DNA of 64,000 nt from Rhizobium leguminosarum (GTDB lineage Bacteria; Pseudomonadota; Alphaproteobacteria; Rhizobiales; Rhizobiaceae): NCBI RefSeq assembly GCF_001652265.1, contig NZ_LWBS01000187.1, positions 30,183 through 94,182 of the forward strand, given 5' to 3'. A program made the translations under genes and the position numbers. Numbering within the stretch: the stretch's first letter is position 1; every line of letters starts with the position of its first letter. Shown piece by piece: positions 53,192 through 62,459 of the stretch. Under the pieces are notes generated by a model. That model was not told where the DNA came from, did not search any database, and worked only from the letters and a program-made list of their open reading frames with translations.

Positions 53192-55516
53192 TTAATCACC
53201 ATCGCCCCGTCCCGACACGATCTCGCGCTTGCCGACGTGGTTGGCCGGGCCGACAAGGCCTTCCTTTTCCATGCGTTCCACCAGTGAGGCGGCGCGGTTG
53301 TAGCCGATGCCGAGGCGGCGCTGGATATAGGAGGTCGAGCATTTCTTGTCGCGCATGACGACCTTGACCGCCTGTTCGTAAAGCTCGTTGCCATCTTCCG
53401 AGGCCATGGCGCTCTTGTCGAAAACGGCGCCGGCTTCTTCCTCTTCCGTCTCTTCCTCCTCATCGGCGGTGACGGTATCGAGATATTCGGGGCGGCCCTG
53501 GGTCTTCAGATGGGCAACGACCTTTTCGACCTCGACATCCGAGACGAAGGGGCCGTGGACGCGGGAAATCCGTCCGCCGCCCTGCATATGCAGCATATCC
53601 CCCTGACCGAGCAGCTGCTCGGCGCCCTGCTCGCCGAGAATGGTGCGGCTGTCGATCTTCGAGGTCACCTGGAAGGAGATGCGGGTCGGGAAGTTCGCCT
53701 TGATCGTGCCGGTGATGACATCGACCGACGGACGCTGTGTCGCCATGATCAGATGAATGCCGGCGGCGCGCGCCATCTGGGCAAGGCGTTGGATTGCACC
53801 TTCGATGTCCTTGCCGGCGACCATCATCAGGTCGGCCATCTCGTCGACGATGACGACGATATAAGGCATCGGCGTCAGATCCAGCGCCTGGCTTTCCTCG
53901 ATCGGAGTGCCGGTGCCCTTGTCGAAGCCGACCTGGACCATGACATGGATGGTCTCACCCTTTTCGCGGGCCTGGGCGACGCGGTCGTTGTAACCGTCGA
54001 TGTTGCGGACACCGAGACGCGACATCTTGCGATAGCGCTCCTCCATTTCGCGCACGGCCCATTTCAGCGCCATCACCGCCTTCTTCGGATCGGTGACGAC
54101 AGGCGTCAACAGATGCGGGATGCCGTCATAGACTGACAGTTCGAGCATCTTCGGGTCGACCATGATCAGGCGGCACTGTTCCGGCGTCATGCGGTAGAGC
54201 AGCGACAGGATCATCGTATTGATGGCGACCGACTTGCCGGAACCGGTGGTGCCGGCGACGAGCAGATGCGGCATCTTGGCGAGCTCGGCAATGACAGGCT
54301 CGCCGCCGATGGTCTTGCCGAGGCCGAGCGCCAGCTTGTAGCCGCTCTTCTCGAAATCCTGGCTTTCGATCATCTCGCGGAAATAGACGGTTTCACGTGT
54401 CACATTAGGCAATTCGATGCCGATGACGTTGCGGCCGGGGACGACCGCAACACGGGCCGAAAGCGCCGACATCGAGCGGGCAATATCATCGGCAAGGCCG
54501 ATGACGCGCGACGATTTCACGCCCGGCGCCGGCTCGAATTCATAGAGGGTGACGACAGGACCGGGACGGACATGGATGATTTCGCCCTTGATGCCGAAAT
54601 CTTCCAGCACGCTTTCCAGAAGCCCGGCATTCTGTTCCAGCGTCTCCTGCGACATGATCTCGCCGAGGCGTTCCGGCGGTTCCTGCAGCAGGGCACGCGG
54701 CGGGAATTCATAGCCGGATGCGTCGATCCTTTCGGGCCTCGCGGCCAGGCGCGGCGACGGCAGGACCGCGGCCACAGGCGGCGTGCGCTGCGGCGCCGGC
54801 GCGGCCGGGGGTGCTGATGCAATTCGAGGGGCTGGCGCGACCTGGGGGGCCGGAGCGACAGGTGCCTCGACAGGAATGCGCCTGGGCTTTTCGAGGGATA
54901 TTGCTGCCGCAGGGCGCACGGCAACCTTCGCGGAGACCGCGGCAGGCTGCGCGGCCGGGCGGGAGACGACGTGAGCAGGGGCCGGCCGGCCGGGGCGCCA
55001 TTCCATGATCCGGAACAGCGACGTGATCGACTCGGGCGAGGTCTCGGTCTTCGGGAACGATATCAAGGCAGGAGCGCGAATCGGCGCCTCTTCGAAGGCC
55101 ATGACTTCCCAGAAGGCGAAATCCGAAATGGAGGAAAGCTCGGCGCTGGCGCGGAAAGCCGGCGCATCGGGCTCGTTAGGCAACGGTGACTGCTGCAGTT
55201 CGACCCTGTGCGGTGCTGCGGAAATGTCCTCCGGCTCGGGCAGATAGATATCGAACGGCACGTCGACCGCCACCGGCTCTATCCGCATCGCCTGCTGTCC
55301 AATCCGCGAATCATCTCGAACCGGCTCATTCGGCGCGCGCCGCTTGCTGATCAGCGTTTCCGGCGTGCGGGTGAAACGGACATTCGGCGCGAGGGAAAAG
55401 TTGCTCTGCCAGATAGGTGCCGCCGGCTTCTCCCCTGGGTTTTCCTCCGGAAGGTCCGTTTCAATCTCGCTGGAAAAATCTCCGGCATCCGTCAAATTGG
55501 TTCTGGGAAAACGCAT
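53192..55516 (-). CDS. ftsK: FtsK/SpoIIIE-type DNA translocase without membrane segments
   Basis: 774 residues. The first about 270 residues are a hydrophilic, Pro/Ala-rich linker with no membrane helix. Then the alpha-beta motor: [21 protein letters not shown], Walker [10 protein letters not shown] near 427, Walker [13 protein letters not shown] near 555, and [20 protein letters not shown]-terminal gamma winged helix [20 protein letters not shown] reads KOPS-type sequences. An in-frame GTG at 55531 is an alternative start. Canonical FtsK carries four membrane helices, absent here. Confidence 0.9.
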   Translation of the reverse strand: MRFPRTNLTDAGDFSSEIETDLPEENPGEKPAAPIWQSNFSLAPNVRFTRTPETLISKRRAPNEPVRDDSRIGQQAMRIEPVAVDVPFDIYLPEPEDISAAPHRVELQQSPLPNEPDAPAFRASAELSSISDFAFWEVMAFEEAPIRAPALISFPKTETSPESITSLFRIMEWRPGRPAPAHVVSRPAAQPAAVSAKVAVRPAAAISLEKPRRIPVEAPVAPAPQVAPAPRIASAPPAAPAPQRTPPVAAVLPSPRLAARPERIDASGYEFPPRALLQEPPERLGEIMSQETLEQNAGLLESVLEDFGIKGEIIHVRPGPVVTLYEFEPAPGVKSSRVIGLADDIARSMSALSARVAVVPGRNVIGIELPNVTRETVYFREMIESQDFEKSGYKLALGLGKTIGGEPVIAELAKMPHLLVAGTTGSGKSVAINTMILSLLYRMTPEQCRLIMVDPKMLELSVYDGIPHLLTPVVTDPKKAVMALKWAVREMEERYRKMSRLGVRNIDGYNDRVAQAREKGETIHVMVQVGFDKGTGTPIEESQALDLTPMPYIVVIVDEMADLMMVAGKDIEGAIQRLAQMARAAGIHLIMATQRPSVDVITGTIKANFPTRISFQVTSKIDSRTILGEQGAEQLLGQGDMLHMQGGGRISRVHGPFVSDVEVEKVVAHLKTQGRPEYLDTVTADEEEETEEEEAGAVFDKSAMASEDGNELYEQAVKVVMRDKKCSTSYIQRRLGIGYNRAASLVERMEKEGLVGPANHVGKREIVSGRGDGD

Positions 55517-55791
55517 GCGTCCGCTACTCACTCATGCTTTGCAAATTACGACCCTACCGGGATAGAAAAGGAAGGTTAATAAGTTCCTTCCTGCCGTATC
55601 GTTCCGATACGGTCCTTTTGGATAAATTGCTGCACTTTCAATGAGTTCTGGCAGTGAGAAAAATCTTTGCCGATTTTGGGGAGGCGCTCTAAAGCGCGTT
55701 GCAATCTTTCAGATCGCTCCTCGCGCTTCAGGCTTAAATTCCACGCATGTCGTTGTCGCAAAACCGCCGCACTGTTTTGCCCGACATGCTT
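55517..55791. other. ftsK upstream region, polA end
   Basis: 275 bp without a gene. Holds a perfect stem-loop ccgtatcg/cgatacgg (55594-55601, 55605-55612) and, at 55745-55789, a RIME-type palindrome (separate entry). The ftsK promoter must be here; no obvious motif. Confidence 0.5.
55745..55789. repeat. RIME-like palindrome at the end of polA
   Basis: gcatgtcg (55745-55752) pairs with cgacatgc (55782-55789), with an inner gcaaaac/gttttgc stem. It begins 2 bp after the polA stop and probably serves as its terminator. Confidence 0.7.
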
Positions 55792-58791
55792 TTAATGCGC
55801 CTCGTCCCAATTGGTGGCGGCGCGGGCATCGACCCTCAGCGGCACACGCATTTCCAGCGCCGGCATGGTGGCGTTTTCCATGACCGAGACGATAACCGGC
55901 ATCGCCTTTTCGACATCCTCGTCCTCGACCTCGAAGATGAGTTCGTCGTGCACCTGCAACAGCATGCGGACGCGATCGGCAAGGCCGACTTCAACCAGCG
56001 CCGGCTCTATCTTGATCATCGCCCGGCGGATGACGTCGGCAGCCGAGCCCTGGATCGGCGCGTTGATCGCCGCACGTTCGTTAAAGGCACGCACGGATGG
56101 ATTGGACGAGCGGATTTCGGGATAGTTGATGCGGCGGCCGAAGATCGTTTCGACGTAACCCTTGTCGCGCGCCATCGCCTTTCGGCTTTCCATATAGTCG
56201 CGGATGCCGGGGAAACGCTCGAAATACTTCTTGATGTAGTCGCCGGCTTCCGAACGCTCGATCGAAAGCTGATTGGCAAGGCCGAAGGCCGAGATGCCGT
56301 AGATGATGCCGAAATTGATCGCCTTGGCGCGGCGGCGCACCTCGCCCGGCATGCCTTCCACCGGCACGCCGAACATTTCCGACGCTGTCATGGCGTGGAT
56401 GTCGACGCCATCTGCGAAGGCCTTGGTCAATTGCGGGATCTCGGCCACATGGGCAAGCACGCGCAGTTCGATTTGGCTGTAGTCGGCAGAGATCAGCTTG
56501 TGGCCAGGCGTCGAGATGAAGGCGGTGCGGATCTTGCGGCCTTCGGCGGTGCGCACCGGAATGTTCTGCAGGTTCGGCTCGGACGAGGACAGGCGCCCCG
56601 TGGTCGTCGATGCCAGCGAGTAGGAGGTGTGGACCCGCTTTGTCTCGGGGTGAACGTAACCCGGAAGCGCGTCGGTATAGGTGGATTTCAGCTTGGTGAC
56701 CTGGCGCCAGTCGACGATCTTGCGCGGCAATTCGAAACCGGCGGCGGCCAGATCCTCGAGCACCTGCGCGGAGGTGGACCATTGGCCTGTCTTCGTCTTG
56801 TTGCCGCCGGCAAGGCCCATCTTGCCGAACAGGATATCCCCCAGCTGCTTCGGCGAGCCAATGTTGAAACGCTCGCCGGCCAGCACGTAGATCTCGTCCT
56901 CCAGCCTTGCTGCACTCTGGGCCAGCTCGCCGGAGAGCCGCGACAGGATCTGCCGGTCGACGGTGATGCCGCGCGCTTCCATGCGCGCCAGCACCGGTAA
57001 CAGCGGCCGCTCCAGCCGTTCATAGACGCTGCTCAATCCCGCCGCCGCCAAGCGCGGCTTCAGCACCAGCCAGAGGCGCAGCGTGACGTCGGCATCTTCG
57101 GCGGCATAGTGGGTGGCGCGGTCGATGTCGACTAGATCGAAGGTGACATTCGCCCTGCCGCTGCCCGCCACGTCCTTATAGGGGATCGGGGTATGGCCGA
57201 GGAATTTTTCCGAGAGCGGGTCCATGCCATGCGCACCGGTACCGGCGTCGAGCACGTAGGAGATCAGCATCGTGTCGTCGAAACTCCTGGTCTCGATGCC
57301 GTAGCGCTTCATCAGCAGGTAGTCGTATTTCAGGTTCTGGGCGACCTTGAGAACCGATTCGTCTTCCAGCAATGCCTTCAGCCGTGGCAGGGCATCGCCC
57401 ATGGGAATCTGGTTTTCGGCAAGGCCGCCGCCGAGCAGATCGCCGACGCCGTTCTTATGGACGAGCGGCACATAGGCGGCACGGATCTTCGTGCCGGTGG
57501 GATCGGCCGTATTGTCGGCGATCGCCAGGGAAAAGCCGACGAGCTCGGCCTGCATCGCATCCAGCGACGTGGTCTCGGTATCGAAAGCAACGAGGCCGGT
57601 CGCGCGCGCATCGGCGATCCAGCGGTCGAGCGTCGCCAGATCGCGGATCGTGACATAGGCCGAATGATCGAAGGGCAGCGTCGCAAAGGCCTCGGCCCGC
57701 GCCTTGGCAAGATCGGCGGGCGAAAATGCGCCTTCGACCGCGGTCTTCGGCTTTGCACGCGGCGGCACCGGCACGGATTCGCCCGAGACTTCGGGGATGC
57801 CGCCGGCAACGGGCTCGGGCTCGGCCGCATCGAGATCCGGGCCGCGGGCCGTCTCACCCCATTCGATGCGGACGATCGCCGGTTCGATGGCGCTCGCATC
57901 GCAATCGCAGGCTTCGGCGACACGGCGCGTCAGCGTGGTGAATTCCATCGTCTTCAGGAAGCCGATCAGCTTCGGGCCGTTCTGCGGTTCCAGCACCAGC
58001 GCGTCGAGATCGAGATCGAGCGGCACATCGGTGCGCAGCCGCACGAGATCTCGCGAGAGCCTGGCCATGTCGAGATTGGCGAGGATCGTCTCGCGGCGTT
58101 TGACCTGTTTGATCTCGGTGGCGCGTTCGAGAAGGGTGTCGAGATCGCCGTATTCCTCGAGCAACTGGGCGGCGGTTTTCGGGCCGATGCCGGGAATGCC
58201 GGGAACGTTGTCGACGGAATCACCGGTCATCGCCTGCAGGTCGATCATCTTTTCCGGCGGCACGCCCCATTTCTCGATGACATCGGGAATTCCGATCTGC
58301 TTGTCCTTCATGCTGTCATACATGTGGACATTGGGGCTGACGAGCTGCATCAGATCCTTGTCGGAGGAGACGATGGTGACATCGCCGCCGGTCGCTTCGG
58401 CCTGGCGGGCATAGGTGGCGATGATGTCGTCGGCCTCGAAGCCTTCGGTCTCGATGCAGGGCAGATTGAAGGCGCGGGTCGCCTCTCTTATAAGGCCGAA
58501 TTGCGGGATGAGCTCTTCAGGCGGGGCGGAGCGGTTCGCCTTGTAGGCGTCGTAGAGATCCTTGCGAAACGTCTTGGCGGAATAATCGAAGATGACGGCA
58601 AGATGTGTCGGCGTCACGCCGACATCGGTATTGCGTGCATCCCTCAGCAGTTTCCACAGCATGTTGCAGAAACCGGAAACGGCGCCGATCGGCAGGCCGT
58701 CGGTCTTGCGGGTCAGCGGCGGCAATGCGTGAAACGCCCGGAAGATGAATCCGGAGCCATCGACTAGGAAGAGGTGATCGCCTTTTTTCAT
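55792..58791 (-). CDS. polA: DNA polymerase I
   Basis: 999 residues with all three domains. 5'-nuclease (about 1-290: LFLVDGSGFIFRAFHAL, FEADDIIATYA, GDSVDNVPGIPGIGPKTA). 3'-5' exonuclease (about 400-600) with an intact DTETTS motif. Polymerase (about 620-999): DYSQIELRVLAH near 774, RRRAKAINFGIIYGIS and QVHDELIFEVED near 950. ATG at 58791 gives MKKGDHLFLVDG. The proofreading residues are retained. Confidence 0.97.
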   Translation of the reverse strand: MKKGDHLFLVDGSGFIFRAFHALPPLTRKTDGLPIGAVSGFCNMLWKLLRDARNTDVGVTPTHLAVIFDYSAKTFRKDLYDAYKANRSAPPEELIPQFGLIREATRAFNLPCIETEGFEADDIIATYARQAEATGGDVTIVSSDKDLMQLVSPNVHMYDSMKDKQIGIPDVIEKWGVPPEKMIDLQAMTGDSVDNVPGIPGIGPKTAAQLLEEYGDLDTLLERATEIKQVKRRETILANLDMARLSRDLVRLRTDVPLDLDLDALVLEPQNGPKLIGFLKTMEFTTLTRRVAEACDCDASAIEPAIVRIEWGETARGPDLDAAEPEPVAGGIPEVSGESVPVPPRAKPKTAVEGAFSPADLAKARAEAFATLPFDHSAYVTIRDLATLDRWIADARATGLVAFDTETTSLDAMQAELVGFSLAIADNTADPTGTKIRAAYVPLVHKNGVGDLLGGGLAENQIPMGDALPRLKALLEDESVLKVAQNLKYDYLLMKRYGIETRSFDDTMLISYVLDAGTGAHGMDPLSEKFLGHTPIPYKDVAGSGRANVTFDLVDIDRATHYAAEDADVTLRLWLVLKPRLAAAGLSSVYERLERPLLPVLARMEARGITVDRQILSRLSGELAQSAARLEDEIYVLAGERFNIGSPKQLGDILFGKMGLAGGNKTKTGQWSTSAQVLEDLAAAGFELPRKIVDWRQVTKLKSTYTDALPGYVHPETKRVHTSYSLASTTTGRLSSSEPNLQNIPVRTAEGRKIRTAFISTPGHKLISADYSQIELRVLAHVAEIPQLTKAFADGVDIHAMTASEMFGVPVEGMPGEVRRRAKAINFGIIYGISAFGLANQLSIERSEAGDYIKKYFERFPGIRDYMESRKAMARDKGYVETIFGRRINYPEIRSSNPSVRAFNERAAINAPIQGSAADVIRRAMIKIEPALVEVGLADRVRMLLQVHDELIFEVEDEDVEKAMPVIVSVMENATMPALEMRVPLRVDARAATNWDEAH

Positions 58792-59099
58792 GCGTGCATG
58801 GATAGCGCGGGCATGGGACGAGGTCCATATAGAGTTCGGCATAAAGTTCGGCGCGCGAAAAGGATTATGGCGTTCGGAGCGTCACAGCGCCGCGCGTCGT
58901 TTCGGACGCGTAGAGAACGCTGAGCTGTTGGCGTTGCTGCATAATTTTATCCTGCGATCGATTCCGATTCCAGGAATCCGGCAGCAGGGATTCCGGCTCA
59001 CCAAACTGTTACCGATTTGTAACGATGGCCCTCCCTTGAAAAACCACATTCTGAGGCACAAATCCATGTCACCGGCGCTTGATTGCGCCGCGGGTCTGA

Positions 59100-59218
59100 T
59101 TACCGGCTTGTCCCCCGCCGCGTCAGGCTTGGACAAAGGCCTTATCCCCCTCTCCGGGCCTTTGTCCCCACTTTAAAGTCGCCATGGCCAACCTCCAGGC
59201 CATGGCGACTTTTGTTTT
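59100..59218 (+). ncRNA. abcR: Probable AbcR-type (alpha-r15) trans-acting sRNA
   Basis: No reading frame, but two strong hairpins in tandem: ggacaaaggcc/ggcctttgtcc (59131-59141, 59157-59167) whose loop carries CCCCCTCTCC, then a 15-bp terminator stem with loop aacctcca and T tail. C/U-rich loops that can pair with ribosome sites fit AbcR RNAs. In Sinorhizobium the AbcR1/AbcR2 genes lie between polA and a marR-type gene, the same order as here (established knowledge, from memory). The 5' end is approximate; only one copy is evident. Confidence 0.6.
59175..59217 (+). terminator. Strong terminator of the polA-marR RNA
   Basis: Perfect 15-bp stem aaagtcgccatggcc/ggccatggcgacttt (59175-59189, 59198-59212), 8-nt loop, followed by TGTTTT. 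The most robust rho-independent terminator in the window, with no coding gene ending before it. Confidence 0.9.
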
Positions 59219-59318
59219 CCAAGACACTCGAAATTATCATCGCAGCTTGCATGTTATGGAGCATCGTATGCGATTTGCTGCATTGTCTCGGGCATGGTTT
59301 TGAGCCTAACTTGCAATC

Positions 59319-59750
59319 ATGGGATTTAACCGCATGGATTCGGGAGCCTACCTTGCCAGCCAACTGGCGAAGGGTTTTGCCCGCTCGCTGCACCAGCGCG
59401 CGGCCGGGCTCGGTTTTTCTCCGGGCCAGTTCCCCATTCTGCTGGAACTCTGGGCAGAGGACGGGTTGACCCAGAAACAGCTTCTCGAGCGGGTCGATAT
59501 CGAGCAGGCGACCATGGCCAATACGCTTTCGCGCATGGTCCGCGACGGGCTGATCGAACGCCGGCCGCATCCGTCCGACAAGCGGGCACAACTGCTCTTC
59601 CTGACGCCGAGAGCCCGCGCCATGGAGGCCGAAGCGATCGAGACCGCGCGTGAGGCCGACCTTGCGCTGTTTAAAGGTTTTCGAGTTTTCGAGCGCGAGC
59701 TGACACTCGAATATATCCGCCGGCTTCTGGAAAACGCCAAGGCGCTCTGA
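59319..59750 (+). CDS. MarR-family transcriptional regulator
   Basis: 143 residues (138 from an in-frame ATG at 59334). Winged HTH TQKQLLERVDIEQATMANTLSRMVRDGLIERRPHP in shorter parts: helix TQKQLLERVDIEQATMANTL, wing RPHPSDKRAQLLFLT. Neither start has a clear ribosome site. No linked target gene; it forms the right boundary of the sRNA locus. A family A repeat follows the stop. Confidence 0.9.
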   Translation: MGFNRMDSGAYLASQLAKGFARSLHQRAAGLGFSPGQFPILLELWAEDGLTQKQLLERVDIEQATMANTLSRMVRDGLIERRPHPSDKRAQLLFLTPRARAMEAEAIETAREADLALFKGFRVFERELTLEYIRRLLENAKAL

Positions 59751-59760
59751 CCACTGCCCA

Positions 59761-59855
59761 ATTCCTTAAATCGGAATCGAGTTAAGGATAAAATTATGCA
59801 GCAGTCCAAAAGTGTTACAGCGTCCTTTGCGCGTCTGAAAAGACGCGCGGCGCTG
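59761..59855. repeat. Dispersed palindromic repeat, family A copy 3
   Basis: Degenerate left hairpin (ccttaaatcgg ... gagttaagg) with the hallmark aaaattatgcagcag, and the right hairpin gcgcgtct-GAAA-agacgcgc (59829-59848) flanked by acagcg/cgctgc. Lies between the convergent marR and GGDEF-EAL genes. Confidence 0.8.
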
Positions 59856-59860
59856 CAAGA

Positions 59861-62245
59861 TCACTCGCCCGCACCATGTCCGCGTCGCAATGGGGACACG
59901 CCGGTTTGGATCTGCGCGGTCAGGACGTTTTCGTGAGCGGCAAGCTTGATACTCGGCTCGATATCCGGCTTGCCAAGTAAAAGGCCCTGCACTTGCGCGC
60001 AGCCTTCCTCCACGACGATCCGGCGCTGCATCTCGGTTTCCACGCCCTCCGTCACGACAGGCATGCCGAGGCAATGACCAAGGCCGATGATGGCGCGCAC
60101 GATCGAGCGCGCCGCCGCATCATGTTCCAGCGCACCGGTGAAACTGCGGTCGACCTTGATCTTGTCGAAAGGGAATGAACGCAGGTTGGAAAGCGAGGAA
60201 AAACCGGTGCCGAAATCATCCATGACGATGTGCACGCCGAGCTTGTGCAGCCGCAGCAGCGTCGTCATCACCCGGTCGCGATCGCGAATGAGGGCCGCCT
60301 CGGTGATCTCGAGCTCCAGCCGGTTGGGCGCAAGCCCGGTTTCGGCGAGGATCGCCTCGATCCGCTCGCAGAGATTCGGCAGCATGAATTGCACCGGCGA
60401 GAGATTGACGGCGATCATCAACGGCAGCGGCCAGCGCACAGCCTCCCTGCAGGCCTGCTGCAACACCCATTCGCCGAGTTGGACGATCGAGCCGCTTTCC
60501 TCGGCGATCGGGATGAAGATATCGGGCTCGGTCGGGCCGTGCCCTGGCCTGTTCCAGCGCATCAGGGCCTCGTAGCCGCCGATCTCGCCGCTCAGCGCAT
60601 CGAGGATCGGCTGATAGCTGACGTGGATCTGGTTGCGGATGATCGCATGGCGCAGTTCGCTTTCGATCTGGCGGCGGTTCCGTGCCGCCTTATCCATTTC
60701 CGCGTCGAAGAAACAGACCTTGCCGCGACCGTTATGCTTGACGCGGTAGAGTGCAGTATCGGCATTGTTGCAGAGTTCTTCAGCAGCAGCGCCATCCGCG
60801 GGATAGAGTGCGATGCCGACGCTGACGCCGACGGCGGTCGGGTCGCGTGCCGTGTCCATCTCGGCGGCGAATTCGTCGAGGATATCGGCCGCCAGCTTTT
60901 GCGCCGCCGCCGGCTGCTGCGCGGCGGGTTGAATGATGGCGAATTCATCGCCGCCGAGGCGGGCGACCGTATCGCTCTCATCGGCCACGCGGCGCAGGAT
61001 CGAGGCGACCTTGCGGAGAATGCGGTCGCCTTCGGCATGACCGAAGATATCGTTGACGGCCTTGAAGCGATCGAGGTCGAGATAGAAGAGGGCAACCTCG
61101 CTGTTCTTTCGTTCGGCCATCTGCAGCGCCTGCCGGATGCGGGTATCGAAAAGCGACCTGTTCGGCAGATCGGTGAGCACGTCGTGGTGGGCGAGATGCT
61201 CGATCATCTCCTCGGCCTGCCTGCGCTCGGTGAGATCACGCACCGCCAGCACCTCGCAATTGTGCCCGCGATAGACGATCCTGCTCGCGGTCACGTCGAC
61301 GGCGATCTCCCTGCCGTTCCTGGTGTTGAGCAGCGTCTCGCTGGGTCCGTTCTGCCCAGTTCCCTGAATAGCGGTCAAAACAGCCGAGGGCGCCTTGCCG
61401 GCAAGACCAGCAAGCTTCCAGCCGGAAAGCCCCTGGAAGCGTTCATTGGCATCGATGATCCGACCTTCCCGCAGGATCAGCAGCCCTTCCTGCGAAGCAT
61501 TCGCGAGCCCCCTCAGATCCGTCAGGTGGCTTTCGATAAAGACCACCGCGAGCGCAGTGAGAATGAGCGCCGTCGCGGCCACGACGACGATCGCAGCAAG
61601 CAGGCTGGCGTCGAGCACCGTTGCCGGAACCTCTTTGCCGGGATCCGGCACAAGCATGATGCTAGCCATCGAGATGAAATGGAGAGCGCAGATCGCGAGG
61701 ACGAAAGTGATTGACGAGGCGAGGAGCCGCCTCAGTCCCTTCAATTGGAAAAAGGCGTGGAAGGCGGCGCTCGATAACAGCGCTCCTGCGAGAACCGCGC
61801 TCAGCGTCATGAATGGGTCATAAAGGATGACCGCCTGCGTTTCGATCGCCTGCATACCGGTCAGGTGCATGGAGGCGATGCCGAACGCCATCAGGACGCC
61901 GCCGCGGATGCGAGAAAACCTGCCGCGGCTTTCCAAAGCGACGAGGATCGCCGCCCACGAACCGACAACCGACAGGAGGAAAGAAAGCGTCGTCAGGCCC
62001 AGTTGGTAGCCGATCGGCATGCCGCCGTCATAGGCCAGCATCGCGATGAAGTGCGTTGCCCATACGCCGGTGCCGAAAGCGAAAGCCGAGGCGCCGATCC
62101 AGAGCTTGCGCCGCCCGGCATCGCATTCCTGGGCGCGGGAAAGCAGCAGCATGGCCGCCATAGCGCCGACCAGGCAGACGGCGGCGGCCGCAAGCACCAG
62201 CCGCCAATCGTGGTTGTCCCGAATACAGGTAATGACCGAAAACAT
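59861..62245 (-). CDS. MHYT-PAS-GGDEF-EAL cyclic-di-GMP signalling protein
   Basis: 794 residues. Seven-helix MHYT sensor (about 10-245) with three motifs WATHFIAMLAYD, SMHLTGMQA and LHFISMASI, proposed to sense O2, CO or NO. PAS domain about 255-335 (EGLLILREGRIIDANERFQG). GGDEF near 432 with intact RLGGDEFAI. EAL near 558 with YEALMRW, DDFGTGFSSL and IKVDRSF. Both catalytic domains look competent, so it could make and degrade c-di-GMP. Confidence 0.94.
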   Translation of the reverse strand: MFSVITCIRDNHDWRLVLAAAAVCLVGAMAAMLLLSRAQECDAGRRKLWIGASAFAFGTGVWATHFIAMLAYDGGMPIGYQLGLTTLSFLLSVVGSWAAILVALESRGRFSRIRGGVLMAFGIASMHLTGMQAIETQAVILYDPFMTLSAVLAGALLSSAAFHAFFQLKGLRRLLASSITFVLAICALHFISMASIMLVPDPGKEVPATVLDASLLAAIVVVAATALILTALAVVFIESHLTDLRGLANASQEGLLILREGRIIDANERFQGLSGWKLAGLAGKAPSAVLTAIQGTGQNGPSETLLNTRNGREIAVDVTASRIVYRGHNCEVLAVRDLTERRQAEEMIEHLAHHDVLTDLPNRSLFDTRIRQALQMAERKNSEVALFYLDLDRFKAVNDIFGHAEGDRILRKVASILRRVADESDTVARLGGDEFAIIQPAAQQPAAAQKLAADILDEFAAEMDTARDPTAVGVSVGIALYPADGAAAEELCNNADTALYRVKHNGRGKVCFFDAEMDKAARNRRQIESELRHAIIRNQIHVSYQPILDALSGEIGGYEALMRWNRPGHGPTEPDIFIPIAEESGSIVQLGEWVLQQACREAVRWPLPLMIAVNLSPVQFMLPNLCERIEAILAETGLAPNRLELEITEAALIRDRDRVMTTLLRLHKLGVHIVMDDFGTGFSSLSNLRSFPFDKIKVDRSFTGALEHDAAARSIVRAIIGLGHCLGMPVVTEGVETEMQRRIVVEEGCAQVQGLLLGKPDIEPSIKLAAHENVLTAQIQTGVSPLRRGHGAGE

Positions 62246-62459
62246 CCGAACCTCGCACAGCTGAGTTCGGTCAGGCTATTTAGGTTGTACTAAATAACTG
62301 TAAATTGAATTAGAATTCTCTTTTATATTATCCACCAAATCTTCTTGATATTAGTCTATGCCTCGCCTGCATTTCGCGCCGCCGATTTTTTGTTTTTCCG
62401 CCTCGCCTGCCTTTCTGGTTTGGTCTATCGTCCGGCCGAATTTCAAAAAGGAGTCGAAA
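62246..62459. other. Divergent promoter region, GGDEF-EAL / M20 dipeptidase
   Basis: 214 bp. ccgaac/gttcgg hairpin at 62246-62271 in the GGDEF-EAL leader, an atttag/ctaaat repeat near 62278-62296, and a very AT-rich stretch (about 62290-62360) that could hold both promoters. Confidence 0.4.

Larger units (their letters stand above)
58792..59318. other. polA-marR intergenic region with sRNA signal
   Basis: 527 bp with no protein gene. Contains an orphan fragment (58936-58952, gctgcataattttatcc) of the family A repeat, a promoter area for polA, and the probable sRNA at 59100-59218. Downstream of the terminator (59219-59318) nothing else is recognised. Confidence 0.6.
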
